Below are positions 41,072 to 51,250 of a DNA stretch of 64,000 nucleotides, in pieces; the stretch's first letter is position 1, and each line of letters opens with the position of its first letter. The notes below the pieces were generated by a model that worked only from the letters and a program-made list of their open reading frames with translations, was not told the DNA's origin and did no database searches. The DNA comes from JBMYRH01 sp049602155 (GTDB taxonomy: Bacteria; Myxococcota_A; UBA9042; PHBI01; JBMYRH01), in contig JBMYRH010000012.1 of assembly GCA_049602155.1 (NCBI GenBank), positions 62,001 through 126,000 of the forward strand. Reading direction: 5' to 3'. A program made the position numbers and the translations under genes.

Positions 41072-42256
41072 CTACTTCGCCTCCTTGATGGCCGTGATCA
41101 TCGCCTCTAAGACCGGCTGTGGCCGCCCACCAATGACCCGACGGCCATTGAGCAAGAAGGTCGGGGTGCCGTCGACCCCGGCCTTGATCCCCAGCTCTGC
41201 GTCGGCTTTGACGCGCTCAAGCGTCGCCGGGTCGTTCATACACGCATGGAAGGTGTTGCCATCGAGCCCGACTGAGGCTGCGAGGGCCAAGAGGCTTGAG
41301 CTGTCCAGGCTGCTGGCGCGCTCGAAGAGGTAGGGGACCAGCGCCTCCCACTTGCCCTGAGCATGTGCGCACTCGCTCGCGGCCCCAAGCATGCACCCTG
41401 CAGCGTGATACGGCTTGCCCATGGCAGGGTTGCAGTCGCTGTTGAGGGGGTAGTTTACGAAGGTCACCCGGAGCTCGCCCGGGTGAGCCTCCATGTAGTG
41501 ATGGAGTTGGGCGAAGAGCATGCGGCAATGGCCACAGCCAAAGTCGGCGAATTCGACCGCGTGCACGGGGGCGTCGGCGGGCCCTGTGCTCGGGCGGTCG
41601 GAGACGTCGATAGCGAGGATCGGCTGAGCGGGCAGGTTCTGCGCCTCGTCGATTAGGGCCTGCACCCTCGCTGCTTGGGCCTCGGCGACCGGTGGGGCGT
41701 AGAGCGCATAGCCCCCGATCAGCGTCGCGATCATCGGCACGGCTGCTGCTGCTGCTGCCCGGGAGCGTACGGCGTCTATGAAGCCCGCAGCCCAGGAGGA
41801 CATCGATTCACCGAGGCCGACGACGCTCGCCACGAGGAGGATGAAGTTCACGACGTAGAGCACCGTGCAGAGCTTGCACAGCGTCCCCTGGACCATCAGT
41901 GAGACGAAGGCCAGGAAGGCGGAGTACAGGGCAGAGCCCAACGCGATAGCGAGCAACAGTCGAGGGCTGTCGCGCTCTTGTCGGAAGCGCCAGCGCCTCA
42001 CTGCTAAGCTGAGGCACGCGAGGTATGCGCCGATGGCGAGCAGCGAGATGGGCAGCCCGGGGCGCTCGCTTCCCAAGCTGATCTCACTCAGGGGATGGAA
42101 GCGTGCGATATCGCAGCCCTCACCTTGGCCGCAGACCTCGCTGGTGATCGTGGGGTCGATGCGGTGGGCCTGGTGGTCCCAGGTCAAGAGCCCTGCGTCG
42201 AGGAGCCCTACCAGCGCCGCGAGCGCGATCACGATGGTGGCGTTGCGTGCCCTCAT
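41072..42256 (-). CDS. VKOR-DsbA fusion (disulfide bond formation)
   Basis: ATG 42256 follows AGGGGAG. The first 180 residues form a vitamin K epoxide reductase-like membrane domain: loop Cys42 and Cys48 (VCGQGEGCD), and the active CxxC Cys127-KL-Cys130 (LCKLC). A last helix leads to a thioredoxin-fold DsbA-like domain with CxxC Cys241-GH-Cys244 and cis-Pro segment GVDGTPTFLLNG. It both oxidises proteins and recycles itself through quinone, replacing DsbA and DsbB, which fits the large number of Cys-rich exported proteins in this window. It starts 7 bases after the cytochrome c gene. Confidence 0.93.
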   Translation of the reverse strand: MRARNATIVIALAALVGLLDAGLLTWDHQAHRIDPTITSEVCGQGEGCDIARFHPLSEISLGSERPGLPISLLAIGAYLACLSLAVRRWRFRQERDSPRLLLAIALGSALYSAFLAFVSLMVQGTLCKLCTVLYVVNFILLVASVVGLGESMSSWAAGFIDAVRSRAAAAAAVPMIATLIGGYALYAPPVAEAQAARVQALIDEAQNLPAQPILAIDVSDRPSTGPADAPVHAVEFADFGCGHCRMLFAQLHHYMEAHPGELRVTFVNYPLNSDCNPAMGKPYHAAGCMLGAASECAHAQGKWEALVPYLFERASSLDSSSLLALAASVGLDGNTFHACMNDPATLERVKADAELGIKAGVDGTPTFLLNGRRVIGGRPQPVLEAMITAIKEAK

Positions 42257-42263
42257 GGCTCCC

Positions 42264-42698
42264 CTAGTAGCCGCTACCCGAGGGGCGGTCGTCTGAGGAC
42301 TTGGCGGTCTTGAGGGACCTGACGTGGCTGATGACGTCACGGAGCTGGGACTCGGAGAGGGAGATCGCGGGCATCATCGGCGCCCGGCCGCGCAAGATCG
42401 CGTCGGCGATGTCGAGGTCCTGTCGACTGGCGTGCCAAATGGCGCTGGTGAAGTCATGACGCTTGGTCTTCTCAAGGCCCTTGCCATCGGCCCCATGGCA
42501 GCTCGCGCAGTGCATCTGGAAGAGCGAGGCGCCGACCTTCAAGTCGGCGACGCCGCCCTTGATCCCGCCCTGGAACATGGCCTCATCACAGCTGCCCTCG
42601 GGGTAGCACCGAGCCACAGCCTCAGAGGACACCGAGCCGGCGTGGCAACCTGTGACGGTTAGGGCGAGGAGGATGACGATGGCGAGGCGGTAAGACAT
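42264..42698 (-). CDS. Small c-type cytochrome lipoprotein
   Basis: ATG 42698 gives MSYRLAIVILLALTVTGC, a signal peptide with a lipobox; the longer frame to 42821 places that in the middle, so it is rejected. The 144-residue product has the heme-binding CASCH, followed by GADGKG, and a distal Met ligand in APMMPAIS. It would transfer electrons in the periplasm. It is the first gene of the operon with the VKOR-DsbA fusion, so it may accept electrons from the oxidation pathway, by inference. Confidence 0.85.
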   Translation of the reverse strand: MSYRLAIVILLALTVTGCHAGSVSSEAVARCYPEGSCDEAMFQGGIKGGVADLKVGASLFQMHCASCHGADGKGLEKTKRHDFTSAIWHASRQDLDIADAILRGRAPMMPAISLSESQLRDVISHVRSLKTAKSSDDRPSGSGY

Positions 42699-42876
42699 TG
42701 GGTGCCGAGGGGTGAGTGCGTCATTGGCCCCGCAGGGCCACGAAGGAGCCGGATAACATGCTGAATTGAGGTTGTCGACGCCCGACTGATTTGCGCCAGC
42801 TTCCTCGCGCGTCGCGCTCACTCGGGTAGGTCGTGACGCGGGAGGCTGCTTAGGCTAAACACGGTGGGTGCCGCTT

Positions 42877-43713
42877 ATGCTTCCCATCAATGAGGTCGCC
42901 TTTGTCTCCCTCGATTTGGAGTGCACAGGGCCGGCCCCCGGCTTCGACCACATCACTGAGGTGGGGGCCGTTCGGTTCAACGTGACCCAAGACGGTGTTG
43001 TCACGATGGGGCCGAAATTTGAGCAGCTCGTGAAACCCCCGCGCGCAATCCCCCCGTATGTGGCGGAGTTGACTGGTATCACGAATGAGATCGTCGCAGA
43101 TGCACCGACGCTCGGCGATGTGTGGGCCGATCTCGCGACGTACCTCGACGCCCCGAACACGGTCCTGCTCGCGCACAGCGCCCGCGTGGATCTCTCGTTC
43201 CTCGTGCTCTCTGCGGACAACTTGGGGGTGTCATGGACGGCGCCGACCTCATTGTGCACCGCCAAGGTCGCGCGCCGCGCGTTCCCCAAGGCGGGCAAAT
43301 ACGGGTTGATGGCGTTGGTTGAGCGCCTTGGCTGTGGTCACGGGGATGTGGTGCATCACCGTGCGCTCGCAGATGCGCTCCACGCCCGAAACGTCTTCGC
43401 GCGCTCCGTGGGGCATCTGCGCCCCAAGACTCTTGCAGAGCTGCAGGTCCCGCCGACCCCGACCCCCGCGTTGAATGAGCTCCATGTCGAGGTCCCGGAG
43501 CATCTCCTGCCCCTCCTTGCGTCGGCGGAGAAGGGTGAGCCCCATTGGATTGTGTATCGGGGCGGCTCGAAAGGGCGCACCCGACGCTGCATCAGCCCAC
43601 TTGGCTTTTATCGCCGTGACGGTCGGATCTTCTTGCGGGCGTGGTGCCATGTGGATGAGGCCGCTAAGTCCTTCCGCGCCGATCGGATCTCGGTCAGCAC
43701 CGAGGCCCCTTGA
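42877..43713 (+). CDS. DEDDh 3'-5' exonuclease with WYL-like C-terminus
   Basis: ATG 42877 is used; GTG 42868 is possible. The N-terminal 165 residues are a DnaQ-type exonuclease: Exo I in SLDLECTG, EVGAVRF, Exo II in LLAHSARVDLSFL, and the final block with His and Asp in HHRALADALHARNVF. After a Pro-rich linker, the last 70 residues read EPHWIVYRGGSKGRTRRCI, SPLGFYRRDGRIFLRAWCH and KSFRADRISV. This matches the beta-strand pattern of WYL domains, which sense nucleic acid or ligands in regulators of phage defence. It precedes argR with a separate promoter. Confidence 0.83.
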   Translation: MLPINEVAFVSLDLECTGPAPGFDHITEVGAVRFNVTQDGVVTMGPKFEQLVKPPRAIPPYVAELTGITNEIVADAPTLGDVWADLATYLDAPNTVLLAHSARVDLSFLVLSADNLGVSWTAPTSLCTAKVARRAFPKAGKYGLMALVERLGCGHGDVVHHRALADALHARNVFARSVGHLRPKTLAELQVPPTPTPALNELHVEVPEHLLPLLASAEKGEPHWIVYRGGSKGRTRRCISPLGFYRRDGRIFLRAWCHVDEAAKSFRADRISVSTEAP

Positions 43714-43746
43714 TCTCAACCCAGTAATGGGCGATATGCGGGTTCA

Positions 43747-43787
43747 TTGAGGGGCCACAGAAAGTGCTTGCATAAATATGCGCATTT
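43747..43787 (+). promoter_or_regulatory. argR promoter with probable ArgR operator
   Basis: TTGAGG (43747-43752) and CATAAA (43771-43776) form a weak promoter with 18-base spacing. Overlapping the -10 is TGCATAAATATGCGCA (43769-43784). Its GCATA and TATGC are an inverted repeat, and ATGCGCAT follows as a second palindrome. AT-rich sites with TGCAT/ATGCA or TGAAT/ATTCA halves are typical ARG boxes, so ArgR probably represses its own operon. Confidence 0.5.
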
Positions 43788-43805
43788 GTGCAGAACGATG
43801 CGCGT

Positions 43806-44264
43806 ATGAAGACACGCCGCCACTCTTTGATCCTCCGGTTACTCGATGCGCACAGCGTTGAGAGTCACGACCAGCTCGCGAGTTTGCTCGCAGCGGAGGG
43901 GATCGACGTGAACCAGGCGACCTTATCGCGGGACCTGCGGTCTCTCGGTGTGGTCAAGGCGCCTTTGCCCGGTGGTGGGGCGCGCTATCGGTCCACGCCT
44001 GGCCCTCCGGATCGCTCGGTGGCCCTGGCGAACCTCCGCGCGTTCCTTCATGACATCATCCCGGCGGGCAACATGCTGGTGGTGAAGACTCGAGTGGGTG
44101 GCGCTCAGCCTGTGGGCTTGGCGCTCGATCAGCTCGACATCAAGGGGATCGCAGGGACCCTCGCTGGAGATGACACGGTGCTCGCGGTGGTGGCAGATGG
44201 TCACCCGCCGAGCGACGTAGCGGCGCAGATATGGGGGCGTGTCGACGAGTCGTCGGCCGCTTAG
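43806..44264 (+). CDS. argR: Arginine repressor ArgR
   Basis: ATG 43806 (GTG 43788 would lie in the operator). The 152-residue product has an N-terminal winged helix with the DNA recognition part (GIDVNQATLSRDLRSLGVVK) and a C-terminal arginine-binding, hexamer-forming domain (NMLVVKTRVGGAQPVGLALDQ, GTLAGDDTVLAVVADG). It regulates arginine biosynthesis; argG follows 45 bp later in the same direction. Confidence 0.93.
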   Translation: MKTRRHSLILRLLDAHSVESHDQLASLLAAEGIDVNQATLSRDLRSLGVVKAPLPGGGARYRSTPGPPDRSVALANLRAFLHDIIPAGNMLVVKTRVGGAQPVGLALDQLDIKGIAGTLAGDDTVLAVVADGHPPSDVAAQIWGRVDESSAA

Positions 44265-44309
44265 AAGTGACTAGGTCACCGCCGAGGGGCGGTGCAGAGG
44301 AGAAGCACG

Positions 44310-45533
44310 ATGGTAGATCGGAAGAATCTCAAGCTGAACAAGGTCGTCCTGGCCTACTCCGGGGGGCTCGACACGTCGATCATGCTCCACTGGCTGAAGA
44401 ACACGTACGACTGTGAGGTCGTCTGCTACACGGCAGATGTGGGCCAGGAGGAGGAGCTCGATGGGCTCGAGGACAAGGCCAAGGACTCCGGGGCGTCGTC
44501 CGCGGTGGTCGAGGACCTCACCGAGGAGTTCGCTCGGGACTTCATCGTCCCGTCCGTGAAGGCCAACGCGGTCTATGAGGGCACGTACCTCATGGGCACC
44601 TCGCTGGCCCGCCCGCTTATCGGCCGGCGCATGGCTGAGATCGCGATGGAGGTCGGGGCGGACGCCGTGGCGCACGGCGCGACCGGTAAGGGCAATGACC
44701 AGATCCGCTTCGAGCTCGCGAGCTACTCGGTCAACCCTCACATCCGTGTGGTCGCTCCGTGGCGTTATTGGGAGTTTGAGGGCCGCAGTGACCTCATCGC
44801 TTACGCCCGTAAGCACGACATCCCGATCACCTCCACCCTTGAGAAGCCCTACTCTATTGACCGCAACTTGATGCACGTCAGCTTTGAGGGCGGCATCTTG
44901 GAGGATCCCTGGAACGAGCCGCCTCCAGAGACGCACCTGCTGACGACCCCCATCGGGGAGACCCCCAATGAGTCCGAGGAGGTGACCATCACCTTCGAGA
45001 AGGGCGCCCCAGTGGCCGTGAACGGTCAGGGTGGCACCGCAGCCGAGCTCGTCCGGATGCTCAACATCATGGGTGGACGTCATGGCATCGGGCGCGTGGA
45101 CTTGGTCGAGAACCGCTACGTCGGCATCAAGTCGCGCGGCGTCTACGAGACCCCCGGCGTGACCTTGCTTCACACTGCGCATCGCGCCGTGGAGTCCTTG
45201 ACGCTAGATCGCGAGGTCATGCTCTTCCGTGACTCCCTCATCCCGAAGTACGCGGCGCAGATCTACCGTGGCTACTGGTACTCGCCGGAGTGCTCGCTGA
45301 TGCGCAAGCTCATCGACGAGACCCAAGAGCCCGTTAACGGCACCGCGAAGCTGCGCCTCTTCAAGGGCAACGCGACGCTCATCGGTCGAAAGAGCCCCAA
45401 CAGCCTCTACTCCTTCTCGTTTGCGACCTTTGAGAAGGACACGGTCTACGATCAGCAAGACGCCGAGGGCTTCATCCGTATCAATGCGCTGCGCTTGCGC
45501 CTCCGCTCCCTGAAAGAGGGCGGCTTGGCTTAG
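44310..45533 (+). CDS. argG: Argininosuccinate synthase
   Basis: ATG 44310 follows GAGGAG. The 407-residue enzyme joins citrulline and aspartate with ATP in arginine biosynthesis. The N-type ATP pyrophosphatase loop is AYSGGLDTSI; other signatures are GTSLARPLI, GATGKGNDQIRFE and YSIDRNLMHVSFEGG. Full length and intact. It is followed by a strong stem-loop terminator, so argR-argG form the transcript unit. No other arg gene is in the window. Confidence 0.96.
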   Translation: MVDRKNLKLNKVVLAYSGGLDTSIMLHWLKNTYDCEVVCYTADVGQEEELDGLEDKAKDSGASSAVVEDLTEEFARDFIVPSVKANAVYEGTYLMGTSLARPLIGRRMAEIAMEVGADAVAHGATGKGNDQIRFELASYSVNPHIRVVAPWRYWEFEGRSDLIAYARKHDIPITSTLEKPYSIDRNLMHVSFEGGILEDPWNEPPPETHLLTTPIGETPNESEEVTITFEKGAPVAVNGQGGTAAELVRMLNIMGGRHGIGRVDLVENRYVGIKSRGVYETPGVTLLHTAHRAVESLTLDREVMLFRDSLIPKYAAQIYRGYWYSPECSLMRKLIDETQEPVNGTAKLRLFKGNATLIGRKSPNSLYSFSFATFEKDTVYDQQDAEGFIRINALRLRLRSLKEGGLA

Positions 45534-45554
45534 CGCCTCGACTCCGATGTCCCT

Positions 45555-45585
45555 GAAGCCTCGGCGAGCATCTCGCCGGGGCTTC
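45555..45585 (+). terminator. Rho-independent terminator of argG
   Basis: GAAGCCTCGGCGAG pairs with CTCGCCGGGGCTTC (one T-G wobble) around a 3-base CAT loop, followed by TGTCGTTTT. It lies 21 bases after the argG stop codon. Confidence 0.85.
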
Positions 45586-45658
45586 TGTCGTTTTCGACCC
45601 CAGTCAGCGGATTCGCCGGAGAGGCGCGACCCCGCTACACTGCTGCTGCGAGGTGATG

Positions 45659-46759
45659 ATGAACGCTTTAGGTTGGGTGTCCCGCGGCGCAGTCGCATGC
45701 AGTCTGGTTGTGGGCATGGTCTGGATGAACGGGTGTGACAACGCAGTCGCCACGGACAGGGTCTGTGACCCTGGTGCGACACAGACCTGTGTGTGCCCCG
45801 ACGGCGAAGGCGCTCAGAGCTGTAATGAGGCCGGGAGTGGTTGGGAGCCCTGCGTCTGCGCGGGCGCAGTGAGCCCCAGCGATGAAGACGCGACCGGGTC
45901 CTCGCGCGCTTCAGATGCCGGCGCCGGAACCTCGGCCGACACGCCGCGCGGACCAGACACGCCGCGCGGACCAGTGACCCCTCCGCCCGTCTGCACACCG
46001 TATTGCGAAGGAAACGTGCCCTACGCCTGTACGCCTTACGGCGAGGCGGTCGCGCAGGCGCCCTGTGATTGGCACTTTTACTGCAGCCTCGGTGCGTGTG
46101 AGGCCTGCGAGGCCGTGTCATCTCTCACCTGTGATGGTGATCTGCTGGTGCCGGTCGATGGCTGCGGAGTGGCTGGCGACGCGGTTCAAGATTGCGCTGA
46201 GGTCGGCTATTGCTCCGAAGGTGCGTGTGTGACTGCCTGCCTCCCTCAACATGAGAGGCGGTGCAAAGGCAACGACGTCTATTGGTTTGACTCCTGCGGC
46301 TCGGAGGGTGGCCAAGCTGAGGCTTGCGAGCCTGATGAGTTCTGCGAAGGCTGTCAGCCCGAAGACGCCAATTGCAGCAAAGAGGGGGAGTGCGTGAAGG
46401 CGACCCTGAGCGGCACGTGGTCGGTCAGCGCCAACCCGTCCACCCAATCAGTGATGGGCGGTGATGTGCCCTTTTTGCCCGCGATGGTCGACCTGCAGAT
46501 CGATGGCGTGGACGTCGTCGGCTATGCTGAGGTCGGCGCCTACGTCATTGACTACGTCGGCACGCTCACCGGGAAGAACCTCAAGATGACTGGCGAGTAC
46601 ACCGAGGCGAGCATGCTTGGCGACGTTCAGCACGTCGAGGTGTACGACGTCCACTTCAGTGACCCAGAGACCTTTAGCGGCCTTAACAGTGACACCTTCG
46701 CGGTCCCTGTCATCGGTGAGACCACCATCTACTGGACGGTCACGGGCCTCAAACAGTAG
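45659..46759 (+). CDS. Cys-rich lipoprotein, function unknown
   Basis: Three starts follow each other (GTG 45653, ATG 45656, ATG 45659); I use the last, best spaced from GAGG. The 366-residue product has lipobox MNGC and a first Cys motif (TCVCPDGEGAQSC). Two copies of DTPRGP in a Pro-rich linker lead to several further Cys modules (YCEGNVPYACTPYG, EFCEGCQPEDANC). The C-terminal 110 residues have no Cys and look like a beta-sandwich (LSGTWSVSANPST ... TTIYWTVTGLKQ). Not assigned to a known family. Its end overlaps the convergent lipB by 11 bp. Confidence 0.75.
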   Translation: MNALGWVSRGAVACSLVVGMVWMNGCDNAVATDRVCDPGATQTCVCPDGEGAQSCNEAGSGWEPCVCAGAVSPSDEDATGSSRASDAGAGTSADTPRGPDTPRGPVTPPPVCTPYCEGNVPYACTPYGEAVAQAPCDWHFYCSLGACEACEAVSSLTCDGDLLVPVDGCGVAGDAVQDCAEVGYCSEGACVTACLPQHERRCKGNDVYWFDSCGSEGGQAEACEPDEFCEGCQPEDANCSKEGECVKATLSGTWSVSANPSTQSVMGGDVPFLPAMVDLQIDGVDVVGYAEVGAYVIDYVGTLTGKNLKMTGEYTEASMLGDVQHVEVYDVHFSDPETFSGLNSDTFAVPVIGETTIYWTVTGLKQ

Positions 46760-47360
46760 CGACGCCTGCGGCCTGAAGTACGGCCCGATGCGCCTCTTCG
46801 AGGCTCACAGGGCGTCGCGCCTCCAGCGCCAAGGTCGAGACCGCTAAGCCCTGGTGACCACAGACCACGATGGCCTCGAAGCCATCGAGGGTGTTGCACA
46901 CGTTGAGGGCGAAGCCATGTGTCGTGACCCCTTTGTGGATATGCAGGCCGATCGAGCCGAGCTTCTTTTCGTCGCGATACACGCCGGGGCGACAGGAATC
47001 ATAGGTCACCCCGGACACCCCAACAGCCTCGCACACGCTCACGAGCCATCCGCCGAGCTGGGCGACAAACTCAGGGACCCCAAGGCGCGCCCGTCGCAGG
47101 TTGACGATGGGGTACCCCACCAGCTGCCCCGGGCCATGCCACGTGGCGAAGCCGCCTCGGTCGGTTGAGACGACGGGCGTGGCCTGCGCCTTCAGCGCGG
47201 CTGCGTTGACCTCACCGCCGCGGCGCCCCAGGGTGACGACGGGCTGATGCTCGAGGAGCAAGAGTTCGTCCGGCGCGCCAGCCAACACGCGGTCTCGCGC
47301 CTCGGCTTGAGCGGCGAGCCCCGCGTCGTAGCTGATGCGACCGAGCCACGTGGGCGTCAT
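46749..47360 (-). CDS. lipB: Octanoyltransferase LipB
   Basis: A 203-residue enzyme moving octanoyl from acyl carrier protein to lipoate-dependent enzymes. Signatures: RGGFATWHGPGQLVGYP, the catalytic Lys133 in KKLGSIGLHIHKG, and the acyl-bound Cys167 in VVCGHQGLAVST. It overlaps the cysteine desulfurase gene by ATGA. Lipoyl synthase needs iron-sulfur clusters, so the pairing is meaningful, though lipA itself is not in the window. Confidence 0.93.
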   Translation of the reverse strand: MTPTWLGRISYDAGLAAQAEARDRVLAGAPDELLLLEHQPVVTLGRRGGEVNAAALKAQATPVVSTDRGGFATWHGPGQLVGYPIVNLRRARLGVPEFVAQLGGWLVSVCEAVGVSGVTYDSCRPGVYRDEKKLGSIGLHIHKGVTTHGFALNVCNTLDGFEAIVVCGHQGLAVSTLALEARRPVSLEEAHRAVLQAAGVATV

Positions 47361-48481
47361 GCGCTCTGTCCGCCTGCCAGCGCTGACAAGCGCTCGACAA
47401 AGTGGCCGATATCTTCAGCGGTGTTCACGCGACCCATCGAGATGCGCAGCACGCGGCTGGCCTCCTCGGCGCTGATCCCCATGGCCGTGAGCACGGCCGA
47501 GGGTGCAGCGTGACCTTCATGACAGGAGCTCCCTGCGCTGACGCAGATCCCGTCGGCATCTAGGGCGGCCTTCACCTCAGCAGAGGTCTGCCCCTCAGGG
47601 AGCATGAACGAGAGCGTGTTGGGCAAGCGCGGCGCCCCCAGCCCGAGGACTCGGCTGCCGGGGAGCCGATGAAGGAGGTGCTTGGCCATCGCCTCCCGAA
47701 GGCTCCAAAGGCGGCTCGCTTCTTCGTGGCGGGTCTCAAGGACGACCTTCGCCGCGGCACCAAACCCTGCGATCGCTGGTACCGGCTCCGTGCCGGCCCG
47801 CATGCCGGACTCCTGCCCGCCACCGACGATGAACGGCGGGAGGTCCGCTGGTCCACGGGTCACGAGCGCACCGACGCCCTTGGGTCCGCCGAGCTTGTGG
47901 GCCGTGAGCACGAGGTAATCCGGGGGCTCAAAGTTGAGGTTCAGCCGCCCAGCCATCTGCGAGGCGTCGACCAACAAGGGCACCTCGCGGGCGCGGAGCG
48001 GCCGCACAAGCTCGCCGATGGGCTGGACGACGCCGGTCTCGTTGTTGGCGGCCATGCAGCAGACCAGGACAGGGGAGTCACCGGCGTCGACGAGGTCCAG
48101 CAAGCGCAGGGCGTCGACGTGACCGTTCTCCTCGACCTCGACAAATTCCACTGTCAGATCACTGCGCCGAGCAGCGGCCTCGTGGACTGCGACGTGCTCT
48201 AAGGCGGTGGTGATGACGCGCCCCGCCGGGGCGCTGGAGATCACGTGGTTGATGGCCTCCGTGGCGCCGGAGGTGAAGGTCAGCTGTGCGCCTCGCTCGG
48301 CGTCGATCATCTCGAGGATCGCCCGTCGGGCGCTGTCGACGACGGCCCGCGCGGCGCGCCCCGCCGCGTGGCTCGACGAGGGGTTCCCCCAGCACTCTGA
48401 GACAGCCTTCGCCATCGCCTCTTGGGCTTCGGGCAAGACCGGGGTCGTGGCGTTGTGGTCCAAGTAGAGCATGTCGCTCAT
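47357..48481 (-). CDS. Cysteine desulfurase (NifS/IscS family)
   Basis: ATG 48481 (MSDMLYLDHNATTPV, the usual opening) is 7 bases after the previous stop codon; the longer frame to 48604 is rejected. The 374-residue PLP enzyme takes sulfur from cysteine for iron-sulfur clusters. PLP Lys196 lies in LTAHKLGGPKG; the persulfide Cys320 in SAGSSCHEG; GRAARAVVDSAR is also typical. The ATGA overlap with lipB suggests supply of sulfur for lipoyl formation. No iscU or iscA is adjacent. Confidence 0.92.
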   Translation of the reverse strand: MSDMLYLDHNATTPVLPEAQEAMAKAVSECWGNPSSSHAAGRAARAVVDSARRAILEMIDAERGAQLTFTSGATEAINHVISSAPAGRVITTALEHVAVHEAAARRSDLTVEFVEVEENGHVDALRLLDLVDAGDSPVLVCCMAANNETGVVQPIGELVRPLRAREVPLLVDASQMAGRLNLNFEPPDYLVLTAHKLGGPKGVGALVTRGPADLPPFIVGGGQESGMRAGTEPVPAIAGFGAAAKVVLETRHEEASRLWSLREAMAKHLLHRLPGSRVLGLGAPRLPNTLSFMLPEGQTSAEVKAALDADGICVSAGSSCHEGHAAPSAVLTAMGISAEEASRVLRISMGRVNTAEDIGHFVERLSALAGGQSA

Positions 48482-48488
48482 AAGCGCC

Positions 48489-49559
48489 TCATCGGATTCG
48501 AATCGGGACGTCAAAGGTGTCGTCCCGGGAGCCGATCTCCAGGGCCGCAGAGCGATCGCAGGTCGCCGCCATGAGCTGCTCCCAGCCCTTGGAACCGCGG
48601 CCATAGAGCACGATGGCGCCGTCCGCGATCTTGGTGTTCAAGCAGTGCGCCACGCGACCATCGGGGTCGTGATAATCGACCCCCACGAAGCGGTCGGGAG
48701 GCGCTGAGAACGCCCCCTCGATGCGCCGGTCACCTCGCTGACCCCGGAAGGTCCACTTCAGGCCCTCGGGGTGGCTCTTCGTGCGGACCAGTTGCCACAG
48801 ACCGTTGAGGGTCAGCCGTTCACCGGGGAGGCGCAGGTGGAGGACCGTCAATCGAGGCGTCGTCATCGGCCCCATCTTGACCTTCGAGGTGACCCCCTCA
48901 AACACGACGCCCTCGACGCCTGTCCATTGGTTGCAGTGGACCCACGTCCAGTCCTCGGCGTGCTGCGTGCCCCAGTTGTGGCCGAGCATCCCTGGGGCGT
49001 CTTTGAACTCTGTCGTGATGCCGTTGATGCAGACAGAGCCGGTGAAGCGGCTGTCGAGCTGTGGAGAGTTGGCCTTGGACTTTGGGATCCCACCCTCGTA
49101 CATCCAGTCGTGAGGGAGGTGCCGAAACCCCTCTGGCTCGCTGGTGAAGCTGAGGTCCCACTGCACGGTCTCGCCGGTTGCATCGTCGACCAGCTCACCT
49201 TCGGCGCGACCTTGGCCTAGGACGATCGAGCCCACCCGCACGTAGAGGCAATTGGGGGCGATCTCGGCCTCGGATGCGGGCCATGTCTTTTTGAGCGCGA
49301 GGTGCGGATCGGTGCCGTCGAAATTCCCCAGGTTGAAGGCCATCGCCCAGGCCTCGACCACAGCCTCTTTGGCGCCAAAGCTGCGCCGCAAAAAGGTCAG
49401 CTTAAGCCACAGGGCGCGCGCGTCGGGCAGGTTCAACTTGATGAACAAGCTCTCGACGTGAGGCCCTCGGCCTTCGATGTCGAAGCGGACCAGCGCGTCT
49501 TTTTCTGCAGGGGTCAGGATACGAGAGACCAATCCACGCTCCGGGCGTCCATGGTGCAC
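48489..49559 (-). CDS. CrtC/AttH/tocopherol-cyclase-like protein
   Basis: The 356-residue frame from GTG 49559 lacks a clear ribosome-binding site; a TTG about ten codons later could be the start. The middle has GMLGHNWGTQHAEDWTWVH, the motif I associate with the AttH/CrtC double-lipocalin fold (carotenoid hydratase or tocopherol cyclase like). No signal peptide is seen. Such proteins bind or convert isoprenoid lipids. It lies directly upstream of the desulfurase gene. Family assignment is moderately sure; substrate is unknown. Confidence 0.65.
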   Translation of the reverse strand: MHHGRPERGLVSRILTPAEKDALVRFDIEGRGPHVESLFIKLNLPDARALWLKLTFLRRSFGAKEAVVEAWAMAFNLGNFDGTDPHLALKKTWPASEAEIAPNCLYVRVGSIVLGQGRAEGELVDDATGETVQWDLSFTSEPEGFRHLPHDWMYEGGIPKSKANSPQLDSRFTGSVCINGITTEFKDAPGMLGHNWGTQHAEDWTWVHCNQWTGVEGVVFEGVTSKVKMGPMTTPRLTVLHLRLPGERLTLNGLWQLVRTKSHPEGLKWTFRGQRGDRRIEGAFSAPPDRFVGVDYHDPDGRVAHCLNTKIADGAIVLYGRGSKGWEQLMAATCDRSAALEIGSRDDTFDVPIRIR

Positions 49560-49610
49560 GCGCGAGGTGGCGTGCGCCGATTCCGACGAGCTTTCTCGCC
49601 GATGAGAGGG

Positions 49611-51104
<1,494 letters not shown>

Positions 51105-51250
51105 TGGGCCGTACGCTATCACAGGTGGCGACCCATCCTTCAGACGTTCCCGGTTCCAAGGCACGAACTTGGTCGAGCGATGCCTGGCAAAAGGGGCGTC
51201 GACATCGCGAATTCACCGTGCTAAAGCACGCCGGACTTTGGAGAGTGTGG

